Source: Microbispora sp. H13382 (GTDB lineage Bacteria > Actinomycetota > Actinomycetes > Streptosporangiales > Streptosporangiaceae). Taken from it: a stretch of 64,000 bases of DNA. The stretch's first letter is position 1. Each line of letters starts with the position of its first letter. A program made the translations under genes and the position numbers. The notes under the pieces are model-generated. The model was not told the origin of the DNA. It saw only the letters and a program-made list of their open reading frames with translations, and made no database searches. Below are positions 1 through 13,306 of this stretch, in pieces. The stretch lies in contig NZ_JABBXA010000001.1 in assembly GCF_014161445.1 (NCBI RefSeq), forward strand, positions 781,566-845,565, written 5' to 3'.

Positions 1-483
1 CCGCACGGCCAGCGAGGTCAGGTCGTGGTCGCCGACGCACAGCAGGCGGGCGCCGGGCAGCCAGAACCGCCGCCCCAGCAGCAGGGCGCGGCGCAGCACG
101 GTCTCCGCGGTGGCGGAGACGTGGTCGAGCGCGTGCCGTCCCCGGGGGGCCCCGGCGATCAGGGCCTTGAGGCGGTCGAGCGTCTCGGCGTGCGCCTCGA
201 CCATCCCGGAGACCGGATTCCCCAGACCGGAAATATCCGTATCAATCCCGACGTTGTAGCGGTTGACCTGATCGCTGGGAATACGGACGCGGTCGCCGCT
301 GTGCTCGAGGGGGAGCAGCCGCAGCAGCGACTCGATCGTCCGCCGCGACGTCGCGGTCTCCCTGACCAGGTCGGACAGGGTCCACCAGCGGCCGCCGGAC
401 AGGAGCGCCAGCGCTCCGCGCAGGCGCAGGCCGTCCACGCCGGCCTCCGCGAGCAGTTCGTCGATCGCCTCATGACCACTCAT
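1..483 (-). CDS. Branched-chain polyamine synthase-like protein (DUF43 family), N-terminal part
   Basis: The gene runs off the left edge of the window; only the first 161 codons are present. It starts at ATG 483 (MSGHEAIDELLAEAG). Residues about 1-65 look like a winged-helix domain (a TLSDLVRETATSRRTIESLL helix-turn-helix-like stretch). The segment reaching the window edge (LLCVGDHDLTSLAV) matches the GD-D-LTS nucleotide-binding motif of the bis(aminopropyl)spermidine synthase / DUF43 family, which resembles SAM-dependent methyltransferases. In archaea and thermophiles these enzymes transfer aminopropyl groups to make branched polyamines; the role in actinomycetes is not established. It is divergent from gltB with a 159-base gap. 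The family assignment is from motif recognition only. Confidence 0.7.
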   Translation of the reverse strand, partial: MSGHEAIDELLAEAGVDGLRLRGALALLSGGRWWTLSDLVRETATSRRTIESLLRLLPLEHSGDRVRIPSDQVNRYNVGIDTDISGLGNPVSGMVEAHAETLDRLKALIAGAPRGRHALDHVSATAETVLRRALLLGRRFWLPGARLLCVGDHDLTSLAVR

Positions 484-642
484 GCGCAAACCATATCCAC
501 GGCGCTGACCTGTGAAGGTTCGCGAAGCGGACCTGGGGGGCACTATTCCGGCAGCGTGTTGTAATCTCTTAAGCACTCAACCCGCAGCAGGGCCAGCGTC
601 GTCCCTCTGTTCCACGCAGACGTTGACGACGGGAGTGACTAC
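484..642. promoter_or_regulatory. Divergent intergenic region between the polyamine-synthase-like gene and gltB
   Basis: This gap must hold both divergent promoters. A TAATCT hexamer at 562-567 is the best -10 candidate for gltB, but no good -35 lies 16-18 bases upstream. I found no convincing GlnR box. The region is noticeably less GC-rich around 556-585. Confidence 0.3.
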
Positions 643-5169
<4,527 letters not shown>

Positions 5170-5235
5170 CGCCGATGCGGATCATCGCGACCGTCTCCAT
5201 GACCGTTTCCACGCAGCGATAAGGGGGGTACACCG

Positions 5236-6720
5236 ATGGCTGACCCGAAGGGGTTCCTGACACACGGGCGCGAGCTGCCGGCGCGCCGCCCGGTCGACGT
5301 CCGCATCCGCGACTGGCGCGAGGTCTACGAGGACTTCCCCAAGCCCGCGCTCACCAAGCAGGCGGCCCGCTGCATGGACTGCGGCATCCCGTTCTGCCAC
5401 AACGGCTGCCCGCTCGGGAACCTCATCCCCGAGTGGAACGACCTCGTCTACCGCGACGACTGGCGTGAGGCGATCGAGCGGCTGCACGCGACCAACAACT
5501 TCCCGGAGTTCACCGGCCGCCTGTGCCCGGCGCCGTGCGAGTCGGCGTGCGTGCTCGGCATCAACTCCGACCCGGTCGCGATCAAGCGAGTCGAGGTCGA
5601 GATCGTCGACCGCGCCTTCGCCGAGGGCTGGGTGACGCCGCAGCCGCCCGCCGTGAAGACGGGCCGTAAGGTCGCGGTCGTCGGATCGGGCCCGGCCGGC
5701 CTCGCCGCCGCGCAGCAGCTCACCCGCGCGGGGCACGACGTGGTCGTGTTCGAGCGGGCCGACCGCATCGGCGGGCTGCTCCGCTACGGCATCCCCGAGT
5801 TCAAGATGGAGAAGCGGCACGTCGACCGCCGTATCGCGCAGATGGAGGCCGAGGGCACCGAGTTCCGCACCGGCGTCGACGTCGGCGCGGACGTCACGGT
5901 GGCCCGGCTCCGCGAGGAGTTCGACGCGGTCGTGCTGGCGGGCGGCGCCACGGCGTGGCGCGACCTGCCGGTGCCCGGCCGTGAGCTCAAGGGCGTCTAC
6001 CAGGCGATGGAGTACCTCCCGCCGGCCAACAAGGCGCAGGAGGGCGACTTCGCCGAGTCGCCGATCTCGGCGGAGGGCAAGCACGTCGTCGTGATCGGCG
6101 GCGGTGACACCGGCGCCGACTGCATCGGCACGGCGATCCGGCAGGGGGCCCTTTCCGTCACCCAGCTGGAGATCATGCCGAGGCCGCCGGCGGCCCGCCC
6201 GGGCAGCCAGCCGTGGCCGACGTACCCGCTGCTGTTCAAGATGGAGAGCGCGCACGAGGAGCTCGAGGCCGGGGCGGGCGACCGGGTGTACGCCGTGTCC
6301 ACCACGGAGTTCGCCGGCGACGACGAGGGCAACGTGCGGGCGCTGCGCCTGGTCGAGGTCGAGGGCCCGGCGGCGGGGTTCAGGCCGATCCCCGGCACCG
6401 AGCGGGAGATCCCGGCCGAGCTGGTCACGCTGGCGATGGGCTTCCTCGGCCCGGAGAAGGGCCCGCTGCTGAACGACCTCGCGGCGCTGTCCGGCGACCC
6501 GGAGTCGTTCTTCGACGCCCGGGGCAACGTGGCCAGGAACGCGTCGTACGAGACGTCGGTCGAGGGTGTGTTCGCGGCCGGCGACATGGGCCGGGGCCAG
6601 TCGCTGATCGTGTGGGCGATCGCCGAGGGCCGGTCGGCGGCGGCGGCGGTCGACCGCTACCTGAGCGGGCGGACCGTCCTGCCCGTTCCCATCCCGCCGA
6701 CGGCGCGGCCTCTCGTCTGA
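5236..6720 (+). CDS. gltD: Glutamate synthase small subunit
   Basis: Beta subunit of glutamate synthase (494 aa), a flavoprotein that passes electrons from NAD(P)H through FAD and 4Fe-4S clusters to GltB. The N-terminal cysteine clusters CMDCGIPFCHNGC and CPAPCESAC bind the iron-sulfur centres. Two Rossmann fingerprints follow: VAVVGSGPAGLAAA (FAD) and VVVIGGGDTGADC (NADPH). The start is ATG 5236, preceded at good distance by a strong AAGGGGGG ribosome-binding site. Co-transcribed with gltB. Confidence 0.98.
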   Translation: MADPKGFLTHGRELPARRPVDVRIRDWREVYEDFPKPALTKQAARCMDCGIPFCHNGCPLGNLIPEWNDLVYRDDWREAIERLHATNNFPEFTGRLCPAPCESACVLGINSDPVAIKRVEVEIVDRAFAEGWVTPQPPAVKTGRKVAVVGSGPAGLAAAQQLTRAGHDVVVFERADRIGGLLRYGIPEFKMEKRHVDRRIAQMEAEGTEFRTGVDVGADVTVARLREEFDAVVLAGGATAWRDLPVPGRELKGVYQAMEYLPPANKAQEGDFAESPISAEGKHVVVIGGGDTGADCIGTAIRQGALSVTQLEIMPRPPAARPGSQPWPTYPLLFKMESAHEELEAGAGDRVYAVSTTEFAGDDEGNVRALRLVEVEGPAAGFRPIPGTEREIPAELVTLAMGFLGPEKGPLLNDLAALSGDPESFFDARGNVARNASYETSVEGVFAAGDMGRGQSLIVWAIAEGRSAAAAVDRYLSGRTVLPVPIPPTARPLV

Positions 6721-6728
6721 GATGTGAA

Positions 6729-6775
6729 CCGGCGGCCGTGGTCCCAGGGGACCGGACCACGGCCGTCCGGCTTTT
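6729..6775 (+). terminator. Rho-independent terminator of gltBD
   Basis: An 11-bp perfect stem (GGCCGTGGTCC at 6734-6744 with its complement at 6754-6764) and a 9-base loop is followed by further pairing around a bulge and a TTTT tract at 6772-6775. It lies 13 bases beyond the gltD stop codon. Confidence 0.85.
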
Positions 6776-6898
6776 AGGGGATAAAACGGGCATATCCCAG
6801 TTCGGTGGCCGGCTTGCGAGCGCGCGCGGCTGCCGGGAGGATGCTTCAGCCCGGATCGAGGGGCCCCGGCACCGGGGGCCCGCAACCGAGGAGGATCG

Positions 6899-8536
6899 TT
6901 GTACGCACGGGGGCGGCTCGCCGGGGCCATCATGTCCATCACGTTGCTCGGCGGGCTGGGGGCCGCGGGCCTGCAGGGGACGGCGACCGCGTCCGAGCCC
7001 TCGCAGGACTACCTGGTCTTCTATACGGACGGCGGCCGGGCCGCCGCTCAGCGGGCGGTCGAGGCGGCCGGAGGCACGGTGCGGGCGCGGGACGACAAGC
7101 TCGGCTACCTCGTCGTGCGCGCGTCCGACCCCGTGAAGATCGGCGCCGACCCCTCCGTGGTCGGCGTCACGCTCGACCGTCCCGTCGGCAAGGCCGCGGA
7201 CGCGCCCGCCTCCGCCGGCGCGCCGGCCGCTGTGACGCGCGTGGCGGACGTCAGGAAGGCGCCCGGCGGCGACCCGCTGTCGGACCGCCAGTGGGACATG
7301 AAGATGATCGGCGCCACGCCCACCGGCTCGTACTCCAAGGCCCGGGGCAGCCACAAGGTGCTCGTGGGCGTCATCGACACCGGAGTCGACGGCGCGCACC
7401 CCGACATCGCGCCGAACTTCAACCGGGCGCTCAGCCGCAACTTCGTGATCGACCAGCCCACCGACGAGAACGGCAAGAAGCTCGACGGCCCCTGCGAGCA
7501 CAAGGGCTGCAAGGACCCGGCGGACGTCGACGACGACGGTCACGGCACCCACGTCGCGAGCACGATCGGCTCGCCGATCAACGGCCTCGGCGTCAGCGGG
7601 GTCGCCCCCGATGTCTCGCTGGTCAACCTCCGCGCCGGCACCGACTCGGGCTTCTTCTTCCTCAAGCCCACCATGGACGCCCTGGAGTACGCCGCCGACG
7701 TCGGCGTCGACGTGGTCAACATGAGCTTCTACGTCGACCCCTGGACGTTCAACTGCGCGAACAACCCGAGCGACACGCCCAGGGAGCGGCTGGAGCAGCG
7801 GGCGATCCTGGAGGGGATGCGCCGGGCGGTCAAGTACGCCCGGGCGCACGGCGTCACGCTGGTCACGGCCATCGGCAACTCCGGCGGCGACCTCGGCAAG
7901 CCGAAGGCGGACACCGCCAGCCCGGACTTCCCGCCGGGCGCGGAGAAGAAGCGGCCCGTCGACAACACCTGCCTCAACGTCCCCGCCGAGCTCGACGGCG
8001 TCATCTCGGTGTCCTCGGTCGGCCCCAGCGGGCGCAAGGCGGGGTATTCCGACTACGGCGTCGAGCAGACCGACATCGCCGCGCCGGGCGGCGACATGTT
8101 CGACGGCGGCACCGATCTCAAGGGCGCGACCCGGGAGATCCTGGCCGCCGCCCCCGAGCACGTCCTGCGGGCCAAGGGCCTCCTCTTCGCCGACGGCAAG
8201 CCGAAGACGTCCTCGGTGATCCGCGACTGCCAGGGCGGCAAATGCGCCTACTACCAGTACCTGGAGGGCACGTCCATGGCCGCGCCGCACGTCACCGGCG
8301 TGGCGGCACTGATCATCGGCCGGTTCGGCAAGCCGGGCAAGGGTGGGCTCCAGATGGACCCCGCGCAGGTGGAGCGCCTGCTGTACGCGACGGCGATCCC
8401 GAAGGGCTGCCCCTCGCCCCGGACCTACCGCTACGGCACGGGCGAGACCCAGGTCTGCGAGGGGCCCACGGCCAAGAACGGCTTCTTCGGCCACGGCCTG
8501 GTCGACGCCGCCCGGGCCGCCACCGTCTCGCCCTGA
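6899..8536 (+). CDS. Secreted S8 family serine peptidase (subtilase)
   Basis: A 545-aa subtilisin-like protease. The TTG start at 6899 is set by the GAGGAGGA ribosome-binding site just before it. A basic, then hydrophobic signal sequence ends near residue 32-35 (TATASEPS), so export is predicted. Residues about 36-100 resemble an inhibitor-I9-type prodomain. The catalytic triad is visible: Asp160 (VIDTGVDGAHPDI), His215 (GHGTHVAS) and Ser459 (GTSMAAPHVTGVAAL). Several cysteines in the mature part (CEHKGC, NTC, DCQGGKC) suggest extracytoplasmic disulfides. Monocistronic as far as can be seen. The substrate is unknown. Confidence 0.93.
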   Translation: MYARGRLAGAIMSITLLGGLGAAGLQGTATASEPSQDYLVFYTDGGRAAAQRAVEAAGGTVRARDDKLGYLVVRASDPVKIGADPSVVGVTLDRPVGKAADAPASAGAPAAVTRVADVRKAPGGDPLSDRQWDMKMIGATPTGSYSKARGSHKVLVGVIDTGVDGAHPDIAPNFNRALSRNFVIDQPTDENGKKLDGPCEHKGCKDPADVDDDGHGTHVASTIGSPINGLGVSGVAPDVSLVNLRAGTDSGFFFLKPTMDALEYAADVGVDVVNMSFYVDPWTFNCANNPSDTPRERLEQRAILEGMRRAVKYARAHGVTLVTAIGNSGGDLGKPKADTASPDFPPGAEKKRPVDNTCLNVPAELDGVISVSSVGPSGRKAGYSDYGVEQTDIAAPGGDMFDGGTDLKGATREILAAAPEHVLRAKGLLFADGKPKTSSVIRDCQGGKCAYYQYLEGTSMAAPHVTGVAALIIGRFGKPGKGGLQMDPAQVERLLYATAIPKGCPSPRTYRYGTGETQVCEGPTAKNGFFGHGLVDAARAATVSP

Positions 8537-8640
8537 GCCCGTCGATCTGAGCCCGTCGATCTGAGTACGGGCCTGAGTAGCCCGCCGGATGCCCCCGCGG
8601 GCCATGGCGGCCTAGCCTCCTTCGCGGAGGAGGGCAGATC

Positions 8641-9057
8641 ATGATCTACCGGCTCGTCTGGCAGGCCACGATGGTGGCGCATTTCCTCGTCATCGCCTAC
8701 ATCGCCCTGGGCGGCTTCCTCGCCTGGCGGCGGCCCCGGCTGATCTGGCCGCACCTCGGGCTGTGCGCCTGGGGGCTGGTGCAGCTCGCCGGGCTCGTGG
8801 AGTGCCCGCTGACCGCGCTGGAGAACTGGGGGCGGGCCAGGGCGGGGGAGCGCGGCCTGCTGCCCGGCGGCTTCATCGACACCTACATCGAGGGTGTCGT
8901 CTACCCGGAGGCGTACGTCACGCACGTGCGGCTGGCCGTGATCGCCGTCGTGCTCGCCTCCTGGGCCGGGCTCGCGGTCAGGATCCGCCGACGCCGCACA
9001 CGTCCTGCGCGTACGACAGGAACGTCCGCTGCACCTGAGCGGGAGGCGTCGCGATGA
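8641..9057 (+). CDS. DUF2784 family membrane protein
   Basis: A small integral membrane protein (138 aa) with about four hydrophobic segments and the pattern typical of DUF2784 (AHFLVIAYIALGGFLAWRRP, VECPLTALENW, GGFIDTYIEGVVYPEAY). The function of the family is unknown. ATG 8641 follows a GCGGAGGAGG-type ribosome-binding site. Its 3' end overlaps the convergent lipoprotein gene by about 80 bases. A short near-duplicate, GAGCCCGTCGATCT, occurs twice just upstream (8536-8563). Confidence 0.88.
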   Translation: MIYRLVWQATMVAHFLVIAYIALGGFLAWRRPRLIWPHLGLCAWGLVQLAGLVECPLTALENWGRARAGERGLLPGGFIDTYIEGVVYPEAYVTHVRLAVIAVVLASWAGLAVRIRRRRTRPARTTGTSAAPEREASR

Positions 9058-9832
9058 GGTAGCGTCTCTCGCCGCCGCCCACGATCCCGTAGACGGGGAA
9101 CAGGTAGGCCTTCTTGGCCTCGGCGAAGGCGTGCCAGTCGCAGCGCATCGGGGTGACCTCCACGGGGATCTCCAGCCGCGTGGCGTCCGCCGTGAGCACC
9201 GCCACAGGCCGGCGTTTCCCGGAGCGGGGAAACAGCGTGTAGTGCGTGGTGGCGCCGAGGTCGTCGATCGTGATCGGCTCCGATCCGCCCTTCCTGGTGA
9301 CGACGAGGTCGCCGTGGAGGGCCCGGCCCGCCCGGGTCCACGCGTCCCCGAACGTCACGTCCACCGACCGGCGCAGGATGTACGCCCCGCACTCGGCCTT
9401 CACCAGGCCGTCCAGGGTGGGATCGGGGTGGCGGACCGGGAACTCCACCTTGCGCGGCGGTCCGTCGGCGACCTGGATGTGCGCGACCACCGTGGCGGGC
9501 CTGACCGGAGGGATCGTCGCCGGATCGCAGCGCGCCTCGCCGTACGGGATCCGCAGGTCCGTGCGCGGCGTCCTGCCGAGGGTGGTGTCCACGCGGGTCG
9601 GCGGGAGCGTCGCGAACGAGCCGGTGACCAGCTGGACGTCCCGGAAGCGCACCGGCGTGCCGGTGTCGTTGCGCACCGAGACTTCCAGCGCGTGGGACGC
9701 CTCGTCGCTGCGCCATTGGTTGAGCGATACCGAAACGCCCGTCGGCGGGGCCGTGGATTCGGTACCCTGGCCTCCGCACGCGGCCAGGGTGAACAGCGCC
9801 GTTATTACCCCCCAGGTCCGGGTACGTCCCAT
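8978..9832 (-). CDS. Putative lipoprotein of unknown function
   Basis: About 284 aa. The N-terminus MGRTRTWGVITALFTLAAC is a lipoprotein signal with an LAAC lipobox, so the mature protein should be anchored outside the membrane. The body is beta-rich (SVSLNQWRSDEASHALEVSVRNDTGTPVRF and similar stretches), suggesting immunoglobulin-like strands. No enzymatic motif is visible. ATG 9832 is preferred; a TTG nine bases upstream (9841) is possible, and neither has a strong ribosome-binding site. The 3' end is read through by the convergent DUF2784 gene. Confidence 0.78.
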   Translation of the reverse strand: MGRTRTWGVITALFTLAACGGQGTESTAPPTGVSVSLNQWRSDEASHALEVSVRNDTGTPVRFRDVQLVTGSFATLPPTRVDTTLGRTPRTDLRIPYGEARCDPATIPPVRPATVVAHIQVADGPPRKVEFPVRHPDPTLDGLVKAECGAYILRRSVDVTFGDAWTRAGRALHGDLVVTRKGGSEPITIDDLGATTHYTLFPRSGKRRPVAVLTADATRLEIPVEVTPMRCDWHAFAEAKKAYLFPVYGIVGGGERRYLIATPPAQVQRTFLSYAQDVCGVGGS

Positions 9833-9939
9833 GGCTGCCAAGGCTAGGGCACGCGGATGATCGCGTGAAGTGTCTGAACATTAGGCGACGGCTGTGTGCG
9901 CCGTCACCGCAAGTGGTCTGTACCAATTAGGGTAGTGCT

Positions 9940-11370
9940 GTGAGTCGTCGAGCAAAGATCGTCTGTACCCTCGGGCCCGCCACCTCCTCGCCGGAGCGCC
10001 TACGCGAGCTCATCAAGGCGGGCATGAACGTCGCCCGCTTCAACCTCTCGCACGGCAGCCACGAGCTGCACAAGGAGGTGTTCGACCGGGTCAGGGCCGC
10101 CGCCGACGAGCTGGGCTGCGCCGTCGGCGTCCTCGCCGACCTACAGGGTCCCAAGATTCGTGTCGGCCGCTTCGCCTCCGGTCCCGTGCGGCTCGGCTAC
10201 GGCGACGTCTTCACGATCACGACCGAGGACGTCCCCGGCGACCGGGACATCGTCTCCACCACGTACGAGGGCCTGCCGGGCGACGTCAAGCCGGGTGACA
10301 CGATCCTCGTGGACGACGGCCGGCTGAACCTCGAGGTGACCGCGGTCGAGGGGCCCCGCGTCGTCACCCGCGTCGTCATCGGTGGCATGATCTCGGACAA
10401 CAAGGGCCTCAACCTCCCCGGCGTCGCCGTCAGCGCCCCCGCGCTCACGGAGAAGGACGAGGAGGACCTGCGCTGGGCGCTGCGCACCGGCTTCGACATG
10501 ATCGCCCTGTCGTTCGTCCGGTCGCCGGACGACGCCGCGCTCATCCACGCGATCATGGAGGAGGAGGGCGTCAGGCTCCCGCTCCTCGCCAAGATCGAGA
10601 AGCCGCAGGCCGTCGACTGTCTCGAGGAGATCGTCGACGCCTTCGACGGCGTGATGGTCGCCCGCGGCGACCTCGGCGTCGAGCTTCCGCTGGAGCAGGT
10701 GCCGATCGTCCAGCGCCGCATCATCGAGCTGTGCCGGGAGAAGGCCCACCCGGTCATCGTGGCCACCCAGATGCTCGACTCGATGATGAGCGCCCCCAGG
10801 CCCACCCGCGCCGAGGCGTCCGACGTCGCGTACGCGGTGATGGACGGCGCGGACGCGGTGATGCTGTCCGGCGAGACCTCGGTGGGCACCTACCCGATCG
10901 AGTCGGTCGCCACGATGGCCCGCATCGCGGTCGCCGCGGAGGGCACCTACCTGCAGGCCACCCACACCCTGGAGCGCCTGCCGGAGACGACCGGCGGCGC
11001 CATCGCCCGCGCCGCGGCCGAGGTCGGCGCGATCGTCAACGCCAAGGCCCTGGTCGCGTTCACGATGTCCGGCGAGACCGCCCGGCGTCTGGCCCGCTAC
11101 CGCTCGCCGATCCCGCTGCTGGCGTTCACGTCCAACCCGCTGGTGCGCGGCCAGCTCGCGCTGACGTGGGGCGTGGAGACGTTCGAGGTGCCGTTCGTCC
11201 ACCACACCGACGACATGGTCCGCCAGGTGGAGGCCTCGCTGCTGTCGCTCGGCGTCTGCGAGAAGGGCGACAAGATCGTCGTCGTGGCCGGCTCGCCGCC
11301 CGGCAACCACGGCTCCACCAACTCGCTGCGCGTCCACACCATCGGGTCGGCGGTCGCCCACCCGCGCTGA
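9940..11370 (+). CDS. pyk: Pyruvate kinase
   Basis: Pyruvate kinase (476 aa), the last step of glycolysis: phosphoenolpyruvate plus ADP gives pyruvate plus ATP. Clear motifs are CTLGPATSS and NLSHGSHE (N-terminal barrel), EKPQAVDCLEEI with the catalytic Lys, MVARGDLGVELP (metal and substrate loop) and VIVATQMLDSMM. The C-terminal effector domain is present (SGETARRLARYRSPIPLLAFT). The GTG start at 9940 has no ribosome-binding site but a TAGGGT -10-like box at 9928-9933 ends six bases upstream, so the message is probably leaderless. The gene is followed by a strong hairpin. Confidence 0.97.
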   Translation: MSRRAKIVCTLGPATSSPERLRELIKAGMNVARFNLSHGSHELHKEVFDRVRAAADELGCAVGVLADLQGPKIRVGRFASGPVRLGYGDVFTITTEDVPGDRDIVSTTYEGLPGDVKPGDTILVDDGRLNLEVTAVEGPRVVTRVVIGGMISDNKGLNLPGVAVSAPALTEKDEEDLRWALRTGFDMIALSFVRSPDDAALIHAIMEEEGVRLPLLAKIEKPQAVDCLEEIVDAFDGVMVARGDLGVELPLEQVPIVQRRIIELCREKAHPVIVATQMLDSMMSAPRPTRAEASDVAYAVMDGADAVMLSGETSVGTYPIESVATMARIAVAAEGTYLQATHTLERLPETTGGAIARAAAEVGAIVNAKALVAFTMSGETARRLARYRSPIPLLAFTSNPLVRGQLALTWGVETFEVPFVHHTDDMVRQVEASLLSLGVCEKGDKIVVVAGSPPGNHGSTNSLRVHTIGSAVAHPR

Positions 11371-11377
11371 GGCGGCT

Positions 11378-11401
11378 CCGCCGGGCTGTGACACCCGGCG
11401 G
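11378..11401 (+). terminator. Hairpin terminator after pyk
   Basis: A perfect 8-bp GC-only stem (CCGCCGGG at 11378-11385, CCCGGCGG at 11394-11401) with an 8-base loop starts seven bases after the pyk stop. There is no U-tract, which is common for actinobacterial terminators. Confidence 0.65.
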
Positions 11402-11443
11402 CGGGCGAAAACCTCTTGAAGGCGCGGCGCCCTTCGACGGAGC

Positions 11444-13306
11444 ATGGCAGGAGCGAGTCGTCCTGTCCTGTCAGACGCCGGAGGAGCGCTGCGCCCGTTG
11501 ATGGACTCCCCTCAGGCACAGGCACCGGCACGGGCACAGGCACCGGGGCCCGGTGTCCGCCGGTCCTCGTGGGGCTCGTTGTGGCGGTTGCGGTCCTACC
11601 TGCGCCCGTACGTGCGCAGCCTGGTGGTGTCCTGGCTCGCGGCGCTGCTCGGGATCGCCGCCGGCACGGTGATCCCGCTCGTCGGCAAGGAGATCATCGA
11701 CGGTCCCGTGGCCCACGGGGATCGCGGCGGGCTGGTCCCGCTCGGGCTGCTTGCCCTCGGCCTCGGCGTCGCCGAGGCGGTCCTCACGTTCGTCCGCCGA
11801 TGGTCGCAGGCCGGGCCGGTCCTCGGCCTGGAGACCGCCATCCGCGACGACCTCTACCGGCACCTCCAGCGGCTGCCGATGAGCTTCCACGACCGGTGGC
11901 AGTCGGGCCAGCTCCTGTCCCGGGCGACGACCGACCTGTCCACGATCCGCCGGTTCCTCGGCTTCGGCGTGCTCTTCCTGATCATGAACATCCTGCAGCT
12001 CACCGCGGTCACCGTGGTGCTCCTGCGGATGTACTGGCCGCTCGGCCTGGTCGTCGCCGTCTCCGCCGTCCCGGTCGTGGCTTTGTCGCTGCGGTTCGAG
12101 CGGCGCTACATCGTCATCTCCCGGCAGGTGCAGGACCAGCAGGGCGACCTCGCCACGCTGGTCGAGGAGTCGGCCGTGGGAATCCGCACGGTCAAGGCGT
12201 TCGGTCGGCGCGGGCACGTCTTCGCGAACTTCGCCGCCGCCGCGCGCGAGATCCGCCGCACCTCGCTGTCGAAGGTGCGGCTGGCCTCGCGGTTCTTCAC
12301 CTTCCTCGAGGTCGTGCCGAACGTCACGCTCGCCCTGGTCCTGCTGCTGGGCGCGATCGCGGTCGGCGCCGGAGCGCTGACGCTCGGCACGCTGGTCGCC
12401 TTCACCACGCTGGTCCTCCAGCTCGTCTGGCCGGTCGCCTCGCTCGGCTACATCCTCGCCATGGGCCAGGAGGCGATGACCTCGGCCGATCGGGTGGTCG
12501 AGGTGCTCGACACGGTGCCCGCGATCAGCGGCGGCCCGGCCGTCATCGAGCGCCCGCGCGGCCACGTGCGCTTCGAGGGCGCGGGGTTCCGCTTCCCTGG
12601 GGCCGACGGTCCGGTGCTGCGCGACGTGTGGCTGGAGGTGCGGCCGGGGGAGACGGTCGCCCTCGTGGGGGCCACCGGGTCGGGCAAGACGACGCTGACC
12701 GCGCTCGTGCCCCGGCTGCTCGACGTCACCGCCGGGCGCGTCACGATCGACGGGCACGACGTGCGGGACCTGTCGCTGGCCTCGCTGCGCTCGGTGGTCG
12801 CCACCGCGTTCGAGGAGCCCACGCTCTTCTCGATGAGCGTGCGCGAGAACGTGACGCTCGGCCACGGGCACGCCTCCGAGGAGGAGATCAGGCAGGCGCT
12901 GGAGATCGCGCAGGCGGCGTTCGCCTACGACCTGCCGTGGGGCCTCGACACCCGCATCGGAGAGCAGGGGATGTCGCTGTCGGGCGGCCAGCGGCAGCGG
13001 CTCGCGCTGGCCAGGGCCGTGCTCGGCAGGCCGCGCGTGCTCGTCCTCGACGACACCCTGTCGGCGCTCGACGTGGAGACCGAGGCGCTGGTCGAGGAGG
13101 CGCTGCGGCGGGTGCTCGCGGAGGCCACCGGCATCGTCGTGGCGCACCGCGCCTCGACCGTGCTGCTCGCCGACCGGGTGGCGCTGCTGCGCGACGGCAC
13201 CGTCACCCACGTCGGCCGCCACGGCGACCTGCTGTCGGACGTGCCGGAGTATCGCGAACTGCTCGCCCAGGACGCCGACCTCGACCCCGAGGGATCCATC
13301 CGATGA
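11444..13306 (+). CDS. ABC exporter half-transporter, degenerate-site subunit
   Basis: Fused permease-ATPase of the MsbA/BmrA type (620 aa): six membrane spans, then an ATPase with Walker A GATGSGKTT, signature LSGGQRQRLALARA and Walker B LVLDDTLSALD. The residue after the Walker B Asp is Asp rather than the catalytic Glu, as in the degenerate subunit of heterodimeric exporters such as BmrCD. The partner gene overlaps it (ATGA at 13303). The N-terminus has a low-complexity QAQAPARAQAPGPG tail coded by a short GC repeat (about 11514-11550). ATG 11444 is used here; ATG 11501 is a possible internal start. The substrate is unknown; drugs or lipids are typical for the family. Confidence 0.93.
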   Translation: MAGASRPVLSDAGGALRPLMDSPQAQAPARAQAPGPGVRRSSWGSLWRLRSYLRPYVRSLVVSWLAALLGIAAGTVIPLVGKEIIDGPVAHGDRGGLVPLGLLALGLGVAEAVLTFVRRWSQAGPVLGLETAIRDDLYRHLQRLPMSFHDRWQSGQLLSRATTDLSTIRRFLGFGVLFLIMNILQLTAVTVVLLRMYWPLGLVVAVSAVPVVALSLRFERRYIVISRQVQDQQGDLATLVEESAVGIRTVKAFGRRGHVFANFAAAAREIRRTSLSKVRLASRFFTFLEVVPNVTLALVLLLGAIAVGAGALTLGTLVAFTTLVLQLVWPVASLGYILAMGQEAMTSADRVVEVLDTVPAISGGPAVIERPRGHVRFEGAGFRFPGADGPVLRDVWLEVRPGETVALVGATGSGKTTLTALVPRLLDVTAGRVTIDGHDVRDLSLASLRSVVATAFEEPTLFSMSVRENVTLGHGHASEEEIRQALEIAQAAFAYDLPWGLDTRIGEQGMSLSGGQRQRLALARAVLGRPRVLVLDDTLSALDVETEALVEEALRRVLAEATGIVVAHRASTVLLADRVALLRDGTVTHVGRHGDLLSDVPEYRELLAQDADLDPEGSIR